The translations under genes and the position numbers were made by a program. The notes under the pieces are model-generated. The model worked only from the letters and a program-made list of their open reading frames with translations. It made no database searches and was not told where the DNA came from. 64,000 bases of DNA from Rana temporaria. Lineage: Eukaryota; Chordata; Amphibia; Anura; Ranidae. Positions 30,751 through 41,629 of the stretch are shown here, in pieces (within the stretch, counting starts at the first letter, position 1; each line of letters begins with the position of its first letter). The DNA lies in the NCBI RefSeq assembly GCF_905171775.1, contig NC_053492.1, positions 329,060,720 through 329,124,719 on the forward strand, given 5' to 3'.

Positions 30751-31493
30751 AGGAGGAGACGCTCTGACGTGCTGTGTCTAGGTCCCGAAGGACGGGCGTT
30801 CGTAGAAGCCGGCCGGCTCGCAATTTTTAATGCTGATACAATCCTTTTTTATGTAAGTGCATCTACTTTTATTAAACCTTATATCTGCGATACTTCACTA
30901 TGTGGATTTCATCTTTCTTTCTGGTGACATACTCCGCTATGGTTGTCTGAGAAAGCCGTGTGCTTTGGCTGGTGTGTTTGGAGACTACCTAAAGGCCCTG
31001 GCTGGGTTTGGCCACAAGTACACTATTTAGCATATCTGGTAAGAGTCCCCCTTATTTGGTGGTTCTTATTGGTGGTGGCTTTTCTTGGTGTGCTTATCAT
31101 CCTGTTTCATCTGCGGTACATCACCATATTCTGTATACATATTTCTTTCATGCTCCTTGGATCTCATATCCATCTACACAATTGGAGGAATATTATCTGG
31201 ACCATCAGCGGCAGTTTTTGAGAAAGACCCTTGCTGGGGGATTCCAGCTGCAAGCTTTGATTGCTTGCCCTTCTGGTAAGCGCATAGTCATTTTCATCTT
31301 TTCACCGGTGGAGGATTTTTGTTTGCCAGTCACTTTTAAACTTCACTCAACAATTTATTTATTTAATTTGAATTTCCAATATATATTTATTGTTCTTTGG
31401 ACACTTACGGACACTAATTTTTTCATTCAATTGCACATTTATTTTCATATTTGTTTAGCGCAACTTATTTGTTTTGTTTTAATATTTACTGAT

Positions 31494-32285
31494 GTCTGGG
31501 ACCGCCAGACCGCCCATTTTCTTATTCTGTTTTAATACTTGAGCTGAAATCCTCTGTCTTTTATTTTTCCAGATGTAATTGATCAGAAGGGAGTTTAATA
31601 TTTTTATGTATGTCTGTGGCAATGCTACTGGGACCCTTTGAAATTTATAGATTATTTTTGGGACCAAGACCATTTTTACGGCGTTTATCCTACCGAACCA
31701 TGAAATTGGCCGATGATAAATAGTTTTAATTTCTCGTTTAATTTCGTTTAGCAGGGGAATATAGTTGACTCTATACGTTTTCCTTAGGGAGTTTACAAGT
31801 TTTATGCCGAGATAATTTATTTCTTTTTTTCAGGAAAAACTGAATGCCATTTGAAGGTATCGTTTTTCCACCTTAGAAATATTGACATTCAGTATCTCCA
31901 TCTTGGATTCGTTCATTTTAAAATTTGAGACCTCACCGTACTGTGTAATATTTGCCATTAGGGTCGGGAGTGTGTTTCTGGGACTACTTATAAAGAATAG
32001 TATATCGTCTGCGAAGGCGGCCAGTTTGTGCTCTTCTGCACCAACTTTGGCTCCCACAATCTCGGAGTTGTTCCGTATCATTGCCAAAAGGGGTTCCAGC
32101 GAAAGAACGAAAAGAAGAGGGGATAGGGGGCACCTCTGCCTGGTCCCATTCCTCATCTCTAGGGGTATAGATAAAGACCCGTTGATTTTAATCCTAGCGC
32201 ATGGATGATGGTACAGAGTTTTAATCCGCCTCACCATCCTTGGACCTATACCTATATTTTCTATATTTTCTAACGTTTGTATCAT
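31494..32285 (-). pseudogene. L1 copy 2 ORF2, palm end and thumb
   Basis: The 32285-31830 piece has NGTRQRCPLSPLLFVLSLEP and LAAFADDILFFISS, the FADD catalytic block. A frameshift near 31830 leads to further thumb sequence (VNSLRKTYRVNY-like). The 31673-31494 piece has VPKIIYKFQRVPVALP and KNKRQRISAQVL up to GGLAVPDISKY. It is interrupted by PLE2. Confidence 0.85.
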
Positions 32286-33513
32286 GAGTCAGCGTCCACT
32301 GACAGGAGTAGACCGGGGACCCACTTTCTTTAATCTGCCGAAGGAGAGCCCTGACCCCATTGTCCTTACCCTCTCTGCCAGGTATAAAGCCCACCTGGTC
32401 AGGGTGCACTATAGTTGTCATTAGCTCCTTTATGCGTTCGGCCAAAATCTTAGCATACAATTTTGTATCTGCATTTAATAATGAGATTGGCCGTAAGCCT
32501 GAGCAGAGTGTGTTATCTTTTCCCTCTTTTTTTATTACAGTAATTGTTGCTTCCAGTGCCTCCCGATTCATCTCATATTCAACCCCTAACCCGTTGAAGT
32601 AGTGGTAGAGTCTGGGAATCAAAATAGCGCCGAACTTTTGCAGATAAAAGGTCGTAAAGCCATCTGGGCCTGGGCTTTTCCCCTTAGCTGAGTTTTTTAG
32701 GGCTAGGCTCACCTCCTCCTCAGTTATAGGCTCCTCCATGTTTGCGGTTGCTTGAGTGTCTATCTTAGGGAGGTTTGCTTTCTGTAGTACTGCTCTTATT
32801 TTGGCCTCTTTCTCACCAGGGTTCCACTCCTTTTGCTGTACCGCATATAAACCTTCGTAGTACTTTCTGAAAACTTTGGCAATATCCCTAGTTGTGTTAG
32901 CTAATTCCCCGTTCTTTTTTTGGATCTTCTCAATAAAGTTTCTAGCTTTCTTTCTTTGTACCATTCGAGCTAAATGCTTACTGGGTTTATTCCCCCCAAT
33001 GTATATTTCTCTGTCCCTTCTGTTTAGTAGTCTTCTTGTTTCATGCTCAGAAAGTACTCTATATTCGTCCCTTTTTAGGGTCAAAGCATGGAGAGTTTCT
33101 CTCTTTTGGCCCTGTGTTTTATGGTCTTGTTCTAACTTATAAATTTCTTCTATTAAGGATTTGAATTTCCTGGTACTTTCTTTCTTTTTCCTTGCACTCT
33201 CAGCAATAAAAATCCCTCTTACGTATGCTTTATGAGCATCCCAAAGTGATGCCCCTGAGATCCCCTCCGTATCGTTCTCCCTGAAGTGAAACTCCAGTTC
33301 CTTTTGGACTCTCCCTACAACCCCTTCGTCTTCAAGTAGACTTTCATCCAATCTCCACGCTGGTTGGTTTAATTTCTGTAGTGATGTACTAATTTTTATA
33401 GTTATAGGGGCGTGATCGGAGATTGTCGTGATCTCAATCCCTGCATCGATTACCCTTTCAAGTAATCTGTGATCAATGAGGATATAATCTATCCTCGAGT
33501 ACGTCCCATGCAC
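32221..33513 (-). pseudogene. L1 copy 2 ORF2, endonuclease end to first RT blocks
   Basis: 430 open codons: SRIDYILIDHRLLERV, ISDHAPITIKI (the SDH motif), a helical linker, then GKSPGPDGFTTFYLQKFG, LRPISLLNADTKLYAKILA and HPDQVGFIPGREGKD. At the next block the sequence codes SVDAD and then jumps to MIQTLEN in another frame. The KAFDR part that follows the catalytic Asp is therefore deleted, and the frame shifts. Confidence 0.87.
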
Positions 33514-33578
33514 AGGGGAGTAGAAGGTGTAGTTACGAGTTTTGGGATGTAGAATTCGCCATACATCAATCAGTTGGT

Positions 33579-34103
33579 TTACAAAAACATTCGTTGTTTC
33601 AGTTTTTGCAAGTGTTCACCATTAGTCCCCTGTGCCCGGGACGAACTATGAAGTATAGGATCCATGCAGCAATTGAGATCCCCCATTAGTACCACATGCC
33701 CCTCCACGAAGTCTTTTAATTTCCTTAAGATTTTATTTACATATTTAACTGAGTTCACATTGGGGGCATAGACATTTGCCAGGGTGAGATCCACCCCTCC
33801 TATTTTAACTTTCAAGAATAAAAATCTTCCTTCAGGATCAGTAAGTCTATCGCCCAGTGTAAACTGAACGCCCCTCGCAAATCCTATAGCAACCCCACGT
33901 GACCTCTTTGATAATGTATCTCCATAGAACCATGTGGGGAAATTGGGGGAGAACATATTGATGTTGGACTCTGATGTCAAGTGAGTCTCCTGGACAAAGA
34001 CGACATCCGCCTTGTAATACTCCAGTTCTTTAAGGATTTTGAGTCTCTTAAAATGAGAGTTCAACCCTCTTACGTTATATGAAAGGAATCTAATGTCAGT
34101 CAT
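33579..34103 (-). pseudogene. L1 copy 2 ORF2 N-terminus, endonuclease
   Basis: 174 open codons beginning MTDIRFLSYNVRGLNS. The metal-binding Asn (YNVRGLN), catalytic Glu (VFVQETHL), RGVAIGF, LANVYAPN and LMGDLNC are all present, so the first two-thirds of the AP-like endonuclease is intact. A frameshift near 33579-33513 separates it from the SDHAP part. This is the true ORF2 start. Confidence 0.88.
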
Positions 34104-34488
34104 CTAAGGGAAATTTGCGTAAATCTGCCTTTTCCTTGTGGAGTCTCCGAGATGGTCCCCTTCCCCCCGCCCCCCATACCTCCCTTCCCCCCTCCCCCCC
34201 TTCCATCCTTAGCAACATCACATTCATCTCCGCTTTCGATGGCGGCAGAGTCTCCTGACCAGTCTCATCCAGTCTGCTTTGCTCTTGTTCACTTTCTGAG
34301 GTCATTTCCCCTTTAGAGTGGTCCGCACTGCCTTCCCCTGTTATAATCTCGGGTTTCTTTTTTTCACTTTTCTTTGCCGTCCCGGGGCTTTTAGTGTTGC
34401 CCTCTTGGGTCATATAGTGTTGTATTGAGCTAGTCCCGGCTTTACTTTTAGGCCCCTTTGGGGCAGCGCCTCTCGTGGGTCTATTCAT
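34096..34488 (-). pseudogene. L1 copy 2 ORF1 remnant
   Basis: 130 codons: MNRPTRGAAPKGPKSKAG, then a Ser/Glu/Lys-rich disordered part and MNVMLLRMEGGEGGREVWG. The coiled coil and RRM expected of L1 ORF1p are absent, so most of ORF1 is deleted. Its stop overlaps the ORF2 start by 8 bp. Confidence 0.55.
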
Positions 34489-35594
34489 CTTGTTAGTAGG
34501 TCTAATTCTCTTACCCAGTTTGAGGGTGTTCTGGTGTTTTAGTTCCTAGGCACTTTTAAGACAGTTCTCTATACAAGCATTCAGCCACACAAGAAGTTAC
34601 GCTCCAAGAGCCGAGGTCATGAGTGGAAGCAAGCGTACAGCAAAGCAAGGGATTATGCTCAGATTGCCAGGGTTATGGATAGGGATGCTTATGATCAGAA
34701 TTCAGGAACATAGATGCATGTGCTCGCAGATACTATAATCACAAGTGTATGGATCCAGAAGGTCCACAATACAGTTCCTTGGAACTCTGGGGTCAGAGAT
34801 ATACACCATGCACTCAAAGTACTGCGTTTCCAAGACCTTGCTGTTACTCAGGATATTTATGCATACAAATGAGTACCTGTGCTCAAGACGCAGGGTTTAT
34901 AGATATGTACTTATGAGATCCAAATAGTTCACTTCAATGCACAATTTAATTCCCTGATTACCCAATTCGTCCCAAAACCCAAGGCAGAAGAAGCAGCAAG
35001 GAAGCATTGCCTATTCTCCCATATGTTAAGCCTTAGTAGTTTGGAGTCTAGTCCTTATTTTACAGTACCATACAAATGCCTGAATATAGGACAAACACAG
35101 ACACTTGTGAGAGGGTGAGAGAAGGGGGGGGGGTTCGGGAGGCGGCCAGACCCGACCTAACTCGGCTCAGACTGAGCGCCTCACCAATCCAAGCGACCCA
35201 TCCTCCATCCGACCGCCGAGCTGTGCAGCGCTGCGTGTTGCCGGTGCTTTCCTCCCTTCTTGCTGCGTCTCACTCTGCAGTCCGGTGCAAGTCAAAGGAT
35301 CGCGAGGCTCCGTGCGGCGCTGTGACATCCTTCCTCCTTCCGTAGTGAGCCTGGGGACCAGCTGAGCTCACTAACAAGGTCCCCCAGCAGAGTCGGGTCT
35401 TGAGTGGGGAGCGGCGCCGGTGACGAGTCTCCCGTGCAGTTGACAGAGCTCCAGCCTCTCACGCTGTCTTCTGCCGGTCCGCTGGTGAATTCGACGGAGC
35501 CTCGACACAGCGTACGGCGCTAACAGCCATAGAGCGGTCCGGCACCTCCCACCATCCGACGCCTCACGTCCTCCTCGGACGCATCACGCCTGCG
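34489..35594 (-). promoter_or_regulatory. L1 copy 2 5' UTR
   Basis: 1.1 kb between the 5' duplication and the ORF1 Met. On the element strand the first 500 bp (35594-35100) is GC-rich with several CpG, and the rest is AT-richer. L1 5' UTRs carry an internal RNA polymerase II promoter; I cannot define one here. Confidence 0.5.
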
Positions 35595-35905
35595 CACGGT
35601 GGCCTCTTTAATAAAAAGTTCCGCCTCCTTTGATGTACAGAACAGTCATCCAATGGCAGTGCCGGAGTCGGGACTTCCTATTACAGAGGCCGCCTGTAAA
35701 CAGGAAATTCTCCTGTGTGTGTACGGCGCTAGTCCCGCCTCCTCCCTGTCCTCCAAGGCATATACATCTTTGTGGCCCCAGCGCTGGGAGATCGTCAGGG
35801 GCCACAAAAGATATATATGTTCTAACAACCAGGCGGGCCATTCAAAACCGGAACATGGGCCACGATTGGCCCGCGGGCTGGACTTTGGACATGCCTGCTT
35901 TAAGC

Positions 35906-36342
35906 TCTGTTCACTTCTGTCAAGTTGACCTCTCTCTCCCGTACTTCTGTATATGCCCTCCCCTTTCCCCTTCCCTCTCTTTGGTTCATTGCTCAGTATT
36001 CCACCATGCTGTAATCATCTTTCCATGTAGCTAACGTTTTTCTACCTATGAAGAATATCCTTCATTAAATGGACATTTGAAAGGCTTCATTGTCTTTCCT
36101 CAACAGTAAGTTTATTCATTGAGTTAAGCTGTCTGAATTGATGCAAGGGATAATAAAGGTCACCAGGTCCTTTAAGCTCTATATCAAGCTGGAGATAGTT
36201 TATCGCCTTGTAGTTGAGTCAGAACAGTAGAAAAACAGAGTTTCACAGCCTAATTACACGATTTCTGTATGACAGTACTGATACAGACAAGATTTATTGC
36301 TCTCATTGCAAGGAAGAACAAGAGAGTAGCACATGTAATGCT
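35906..36342. other. Unassigned DNA
   Basis: Pyrimidine-rich to about 36000, then AT-rich. No repeat or gene recognised. Confidence 0.35.
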
Positions 36343-36343
36343 C

Positions 36344-36480
36344 ATAACTAGGGATGAACCAAACACCCCCACGTTCGGTTCGCACCAGAACTTTCAAACG
36401 GACCGAACGTTCGCGCAAACATTTAGAACCCCATTGAAGTCTATGGGACTCGAACGTTTAAGGCTGAAAATGCCCCCCTC
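36344..36480. mobile_element. Terminal remnant of a hAT element (CTAGGGATGA end)
   Basis: CTAGGGATGAACCAAACACC is followed by GTTCGGTTCG and CCGAACGTTCGCG blocks and CCCCATTGAAGTCTATGGGA. The same style of GTTCGG/CCGAAC-rich end, with CCCCATTGAAGTCAATGGGG, is found at 40097-40195 in the hAT transposon of this window. No second end is seen. Confidence 0.5.
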
Positions 36481-36579
36481 GGCTTATACTCAAGTCAGTG
36501 TCTGTCATGGTCTTACCTCTCTGCAGGCTTCTTTCATCTGACATGTGCTGGTGGCCATATTGGTTCCTGGGCTTCTTAT

Positions 36580-36858
36580 AACTTACCACACCCTGCAATT
36601 GCCCTGAACCTTTGCGCAGCCTAAGATCTCAACTTCACAAACCTATCCAATAAGTTTCATGTGATTTGGTGTTCCACAAGGCATACTAGCGACAGTAAGC
36701 TTCTTTTTTGGGGAGCTCAATGTAGCTTAATGTACAGAAAAATACTTAAATGTTAATCAATTCCCCCCAAACTTCACACAATAGAAGACTCTATCCATGC
36801 CAACATATTCTGAACATTTCAGCTGATTTGGTTAATCACACCAAAAGTTATTCACATC
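36580..36858. repeat. Old tandem repeat, segment 1
   Basis: Contains in order: AATTGCCCTGAAC, AGCCTAAGATCTCAACTT, GATTTGGTGTTCCACAAGGC, TTTTTTGGGGAGCTCAATG, TTCACACAATAGAAGACTC and CACACCAAAAGTTATTCAC. The same series recurs at 38183, 56379 and 62082, showing a cyclic unit of a few hundred bp. All large elements from 36.8 to 63.4 kb sit in this array. Confidence 0.75.
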
Positions 36859-36862
36859 TTAA

Positions 36863-38182
36863 GGGGGTTGTAAAGGAATTTTTTTTTCATAATAAGCATC
36901 CTTTACCCAGTGTCATCTTAAGAGTATTATAGGCCCCCGGGCAATACAGTGCACTGGGGCCCTGTCTACACAATCACGCACGAGAATTTACTGACAAAAA
37001 TCATAAAATTTACTGGCAGAACCACATCTTTTACTGCCAGTGCAAAAAAAAGTACCTAAAATTAGTTTTCAGTGCCGAACAATGCAAATGTCAGTATTTA
37101 AACTATAAAATGTCTTCATTGACATGGAGGTCAGGTTACTCTAACCCAGCCAGCACAGTTTCCTCTTACATCAGAGTCTGCAGGGATCCCCCTTACAGTG
37201 AAAGGGAACTCTTATGTAAAGGGGAACGCTGCAGATCATGATCTAAGGAGGGAACTCTGATGTGGAGGGGGGCTCTGGTGACCAGAGACCACCTTATATC
37301 AGAGTCCACTGCTTTCTTTTTCCCACTTACATCAGGGTCCGCAGACTGAGTTCCCCCTTGCATTGTAAGGGGGAATCCTGCAGACTCTGATGTAAAGGGG
37401 AACTCTGATGTGGGGGGCACTCTGGTGACCAGAGACCACCTTCCGTAGAGTAAATACACTAAGGTAAGGGGGGGTCACTAATATAGGAGGGGGAACCTTT
37501 ATATCAGTGCCCCCTTACATTTTTGCATTCACTCCCCCCTTACATCAGCAACCCCCCACACTCATGGAGGATCGGATCTTCTCTGTGATTTCCGCAAACT
37601 GGGCATTAGCAGTTCTAACCCGTCACTCTCCACAATTTTTTACTGGAGTTGCTGGGCAGCCGGTGGGGCCCCCCAGGCAAGCAGGGCCCCCGGGCAACTG
37701 CCCAGCGTGCCCAATGGAAAAGATGGCCCTGCCTTTACCTGCAGACATTCCTCTTTTCACTTCCTCATTGTTAGTTTTTGCTCAGAAGTTGCTCTATTTC
37801 TTCTCTGTTCTGTTCACTTCCTGCTTGTCTGATTGTTACTCACCACCGTGAAGGGAGGCTTTACTGCGGTGGTCAGTGATGTGCTCGCCCCCCCTGGGAA
37901 CTACATCTGTGCGGCAGGACGCTCTCTACGTGTTAGAGACTTCAAGGAGTTGTGAATTACTGGGCGTGCCGCAATGCATACTGGGAAATGTAGTTCTTAC
38001 ATGAACGAGGGATGCAAACCAGGAAGTGAATGAGAGAACAGAAACTAGAACGTCGGAGGTGATATAGATGAAGGAATTTAATAGGTATTTACTTGTTTTT
38101 TAACAGAATCATTACACTATTCTGTCTGTCTACCTTGCAGACATTCATTTTAGGCAAAAAATGTTTTCCTTTACAACTCCTT
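36863..38182. mobile_element. TTAA MITE (AAGGGGGTTGTAAAGG ends), split by a hAT element
   Basis: TTAA at 36859-36862; the ends are AGGGGGTTGTAAAGG and CCTTTACAACTCCT, and the right TTAA is mutated to TTTA. A second copy of the family spans 56526-61351. The interior includes GCAGACATTCCTCTTTTCAC and GGGAAATGTAGTTCTTACATG. It is interrupted at 36908-37731. Confidence 0.82.
36908..37731. mobile_element. Non-autonomous hAT element with 8-bp TSD
   Basis: The exact duplication CCTTTACC lies at 36900-36907 and 37732-37739. Ends are CAGTGTCATCTTA and a GGGCAACTGCCCAGC-rich right part ending AAAGATGGCCCTG. The uninterrupted site exists at 56564-56580 (CATCCTTTACTGCAG). The interior has several CTCTGATGTAAAGGGGAACT-type repeats around 37190-37410. 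Confidence 0.9.
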
Positions 38183-38312
38183 TTATGTAGCTTAACGTGT
38201 AATAAAGTGCCTAAACCGCAATCAATTGCCCTGAAACTTTGCACAGCCTAAGATCTCAACTTGTCAAACCTATTTCAAGCGATTTGGTGTCCCACAAGGC
38301 AAACTAGGGACA
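38183..38312. repeat. Old tandem repeat, segment 2
   Basis: TGTAGCTTAACGTG, AAAGTGCCTAAACCGCAATC, AGCCTAAGATCTCAACTTG and GATTTGGTGTCCCACAAGGC. It continues after the next MITE as CAGCTTGTTTTTTCGGGGAG at 39314-39344. Confidence 0.75.
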
Positions 38313-38316
38313 TTAA

Positions 38317-39311
38317 CCACTTATCCCCCGGACCATATTGCTGCCCAAAGACAAGAGCACTTTTTGCGATTCGGGACTGCGCCGTTTTAACTGACAATTG
38401 CGCGGTCGTGCGACGTGGCTCCCAAACAAAATTGGCGTCCTTTTTTCCCCACAAATAGAGCTTTCTTTTGGTGGTATTTGATCACCTCTGCGGTTTTTAT
38501 TTTTTGCGCTATAAACAAAAATAGAGCGACAATTTTGAAAAAAATGAATATTTTTTACTTTTTGCTATAATAAATATCCCCCTAAAAATATTTAAAAAAA
38601 TATTTTTTTTCCTCAGTTTAGGGCGATACGTATTCTTCTACATATTTTTCATTAAAAAAAATCGCAATAAGCGTTTATTGATTGGTTTGCGCAAAAGTTA
38701 TAGCGTTTACAAAATAGGGGGTATTTTTATGGCATTTTTATTAATATATTTTTTTTACTAGTAATGGCGGCGATCAGCAATTTTTTTTCGTGACTGCGAC
38801 ATTATGGCGGGCACTTCGGACACTTTTGACACATTTTTGGGACCATTGGCATTTTTATAGCGATCAGTGCTATAAAAATGCATTGGATTACTATAAAAAT
38901 GCCACTGGCAGTGAAGGGGTTAACACTAGGGGGTGGGGAAGGGGTTAAGTATGTCCCTGGGTGTGTTCTTACTGTGGGGGGGGGTGGTCTCACTAGGGGA
39001 AACACTGATCCTCTGTTCATACATTGTATGAACAGAAGATCAGCATTTCCCCCGCTGACAGGACCGAGAGCTGTGTATTTACACACACAGCTCCTGGTCC
39101 CCGCTCTGTAACGAGCAATCGCGGGTGCCCGGTGGCGATCGAGCCCGCCGGACACACGCACGGGAGTCGGGAGCGAGCGGGGGGCGCGCGCGCCTCCGGC
39201 AGCGCGCACGCGCCCCTAGTGGCCACTCAAAGAGCCAACGTTATAATACGGGCTCTCGCCCAGGAGAGCCGACCTGCCGCCGTAGAATGACGGCGGCTGG
39301 TCGGCAAGTAG
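38317..39311. mobile_element. TTAA MITE (CCACTT... AAGTAG ends)
   Basis: TTAA at 38313-38316 and TTCA (mutated) at 39312-39315. Ends CCACTTATCCCCCGGACC and GGTCGGCAAGTAG. The undisturbed array sequence GACATTAAGCTTG at 56466 shows the empty site. The interior has AAATAGAGCTTTCTTTTGG, AT-rich blocks shared with the hAT MITE at 62538-63378, and a GC-rich right quarter. Confidence 0.82.
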
Positions 39312-39729
39312 TTCAGCTTGTTTTTTCGGGGAGCTTAATGTGATTTGACCACTTAAGACCCGGACCAATATGCAAGGACCTGAGGTGTTTTTACAATTTG
39401 GCACTGCGCTGCTTTAACTGGTAATTGCGCAGTCTTGCAATGTTGTACCAAAACAAAAATTGCGTCCTTTTCTTCCCACAAATAGAGCTTTGTTTTGATG
39501 GTATTTGATTGCCTCTGCGATTTTTGGCGATATAAACGGAAAAAGACCGAAAATTTAGAAAAAAAATTATATTTTCTAATTTTTGTTATAAAAAAAATCA
39601 AATAAACTCAATTTTAGTCGCAATAAGCGTATATTTATTGGTTTTCGCAGAAGTTATAGCATCTACAAACTAGGGTACATTTTCTGTAATTTACACAACT
39701 TTTAATTTATGACTGCCTATCTAATTTCT

Positions 39730-40096
39730 TGAAGTGATAAAATGGCAGGGCAGTACAAAACCCCCCCAAATGACCCAATTTTGGAAAGTAAACACCCCAA
39801 GGAAATTGCTGAGGGGCATGTTGAGCCCAGTGAATATTTTTTTTTTTGTCTCAAGTGATTGAATAATGACAAAAAAAAAAGTTTTACAAAAAGTTGTCAC
39901 TAAATGATATATTGCTTACACATGCCATGGTTATATGTGGAATTGCCCCCCAAAATACATTTTGCTGCTTCTCCTGAGTACGGGGATACCACATGTTTGG
40001 GACTTTTTTGGGAGCCTAGCCACGTATGGGGCCCAAAAACCAAGCACCGCCTTCAGCATTTCTAAGGGCGCAAATTTTTGATTTCACTCCTCACTA
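39730..40096 (+). repeat. piggyBac subterminal repeat, unit 1
   Basis: CCCCAAATGACCCAATTTTGG to TTTTTGATTTCACTCCTCACTAC. Repeated at 49200-49565 (direct) and about 49625-50000 (inverted). It ends where the hAT transposon starts. Confidence 0.85.
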
Positions 40097-40380
40097 CTAG
40101 AGTTGAGCGGACACCTGGATGTTTGGGTTCGGACCGGAACTCGGACTTTGAACCGAACCCGAACCCCATTGAAGTCAATGGGGACCCGGACTTTTGACTA
40201 CAAAAATGTCTCTAAAAAACGAAGGGAAAGGGCTGGAGGGCTGCAAATGGCAGCAAAATGTCGGGACGAGCATGGCAAGTACTCTGGAAATAAATGTGGA
40301 TAGGGAAATAACTTAAAATAACATTAAAAAAATAAAAATAAAAAATATAATGATTTTGACCTTGGAGGACGAGGTCCATA

Positions 40381-41306
40381 CAGTTTTGTTCAAAATTATT
40401 CAACCCCCCAATGCTGTAAAGGGTTTTAGGGAATTTAGTGTACATTTGTAATTGTATTCAGAAGGAAATCCTACAAGGACTTCATAAAGAACCATATGCA
40501 ACTAATATGACATCAATTGGTTTTGTAATACTGTAGTAAATGCAAAATTCAAGGCAAAGGGCACTGTTGAAACGCTACCTGGTCGTGGCAGAAAGAAGAT
40601 GCTGACTGCTGTGCGCTACCTGAAGCGTAGAGTGGACAAAAGTCCCCGTGTGACTGCTGAGGAACTGAGAAACGATTTGTCAGATGTGGGTACTAAAGTT
40701 TCTGCTCAGACAATACGGTGCACACTGCGTAATGAAGGCCTGCATGCCAGAACTCCCAGGCGCACCCCCTTGCAGTCTCCAAAGAATAAGAGTCGACTGC
40801 AGTATGCCAAAAGTCATGTGGGCAAACCACACAAGTTTTGGGATTGTGTTCTGTGGACTGATGAAACAAAATTAGAACTGTTTGGGCCCATGGATCAACG
40901 CTATGTATGGAGGAGGAAGAACAAGGCCTATGATGAAAAGAACACCTTGCCTACTGTGAAGCATGGCGGGGGGTCAATCATGCTTTGGGGCTGTTTTGCT
41001 TCTGCAGGTATAGGGAAGCTTCAGCGTGTGCAAGGTACCATGAATTCTCTTCAGTACCAGGAGATATTGGATGACAATGTGATGCAGTCTGTCACAAACC
41101 TGAGGCTTGGGAGACGTTGGACCTTTCAACAGGACAATGATCCCAAGCATACCTCCAAGTCCACTAGAGCATGGTTGCAGATTAAAGGCTGGAACATTTT
41201 GGAATGGCCTTCGCGGTGACCAGACTAAAATCCGATTGAGAACCTCTGGTGGGACTTAAAGAAAGCAGTTGCAGTGCGCAAGCCTAAGAATGTGACTGAA
41301 GGTGGA
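40381..41306 (+). pseudogene. Tc1-type transposase remnant
   Basis: The left terminus after TA is CAGTTTTGTTCAAAATTATT. 206 codons from 40599 are open: a partial HTH region (PRVTAEELRNDL, VSAQTIRCTLR), GLHARTPRRTPL, the first catalytic Asp in WTDETK (residue 88), the second in QQDNDPKHT (179). Two in-frame stops then interrupt WPSR-PD-NPIENLWWDLKK, which holds the third acidic residue (Glu). The N-terminal start and the right end are missing; the sequence breaks off about 41306 into GGTGGAAGCGGCGG. Dead copy. Confidence 0.88.
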
Positions 41307-41415
41307 AGCGGCGGTGGAGGAGGAGGAGGAGGAGGAGCTAGCCAACACAGCAGGTTTTGGTTTTAAATTGATTTATTTTTTAAATTAGGGTAAACCCCAA
41401 AATAGTGAGACAGAT

Positions 41416-41587
41416 CTAGGGTTGCTACCTCATCCCTTTAAACCTGAACACAGAGTTACACAGGTTCTGGGGCTAATTTAATGTCGATAAGGCACCAAGT
41501 GAGTTTAATTAGCAGCACCTTAATCAGCCAGAGAACCTGTGTAATTAATATGTTTTTGCTTTGAAAGGGATGAGATGGCAACCCTAG
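41416..41587. mobile_element. Small MITE with CTAGGGTTGC ends
   Basis: Ends CTAGGGTTGCTACCTCATCC and GGATGAGATGGCAACCCTAG are inverted repeats with two mismatches over 20 bp. 172 bp, no clear target duplication. Inserted 3' of the hAT transposase. Confidence 0.75.
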
Positions 41588-41629
41588 AAAGCTCAGAAAA
41601 AAACAATGGCTGGGTAAGGGTGGCCCGGT

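Larger units (their letters stand above)
30355..31479. mobile_element. Foldback Penelope-like remnant PLE2
   Basis: The 14-bp duplication TAATATTTACTGAT lies at 30341-30354 and 31480-31493. It consists of two terminal repeats in inverted orientation meeting at about 30711, with no coding sequence. The right arm has an extra 511 bp (about 30863-31373) missing from the left arm, with a two-base AT at the junction. Outer ends carry AGTTGCGCTAAACAAAT-type boxes as in PLE1. It splits the L1 copy 2 frame LAVPDISKY/YVATVLARVIEW. Confidence 0.85.
28421..35594 (-). mobile_element. L1 LINE copy 2, near full-length with nested insertions
   Basis: The exact 15-bp duplication CACGGTGGCCTCTTT lies at 28406-28420 and 35595-35609. 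The poly-A tail is seen as T from 28421. On the minus strand: a long 5' UTR (35594-34489), an ORF1 remnant, ORF2 in pieces, a 3' UTR with MITE P6. The Penelope remnant PLE2 interrupts ORF2 at 30355-31479. It is a different L1 subfamily from copy 1. Confidence 0.9.
27736..35897. mobile_element. Non-autonomous hAT (Charlie-like) element, split by L1 copy 2
   Basis: Ends are CAGGGGTGTCCAAACTT and GGACTTTGGACATGCCTG, with CTTTAAAC at 27728-27735 and CTTTAAGC at 35898-35905 (8 bp, one mismatch). Left part 27736-28420 and right part 35595-35897 are separated by L1 copy 2. The left part includes TACCGTATTTATTGGC near 27947, the end of another frog repeat, and a minisatellite. No transposase. Confidence 0.85.

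Noticed and set aside
35076..35594. GC-rich stretch as a CpG-island promoter with a host exon
   Set aside because: It lies inside L1 copy 2 (15-bp duplication at 28406 and 35595), so it is the L1 5' UTR; no host exon was recognised.
36908..37731. Possible host 3' UTR because of several short ORFs
   Set aside because: An exact 8-bp duplication and an empty copy at 56564 show it is a hAT insertion.
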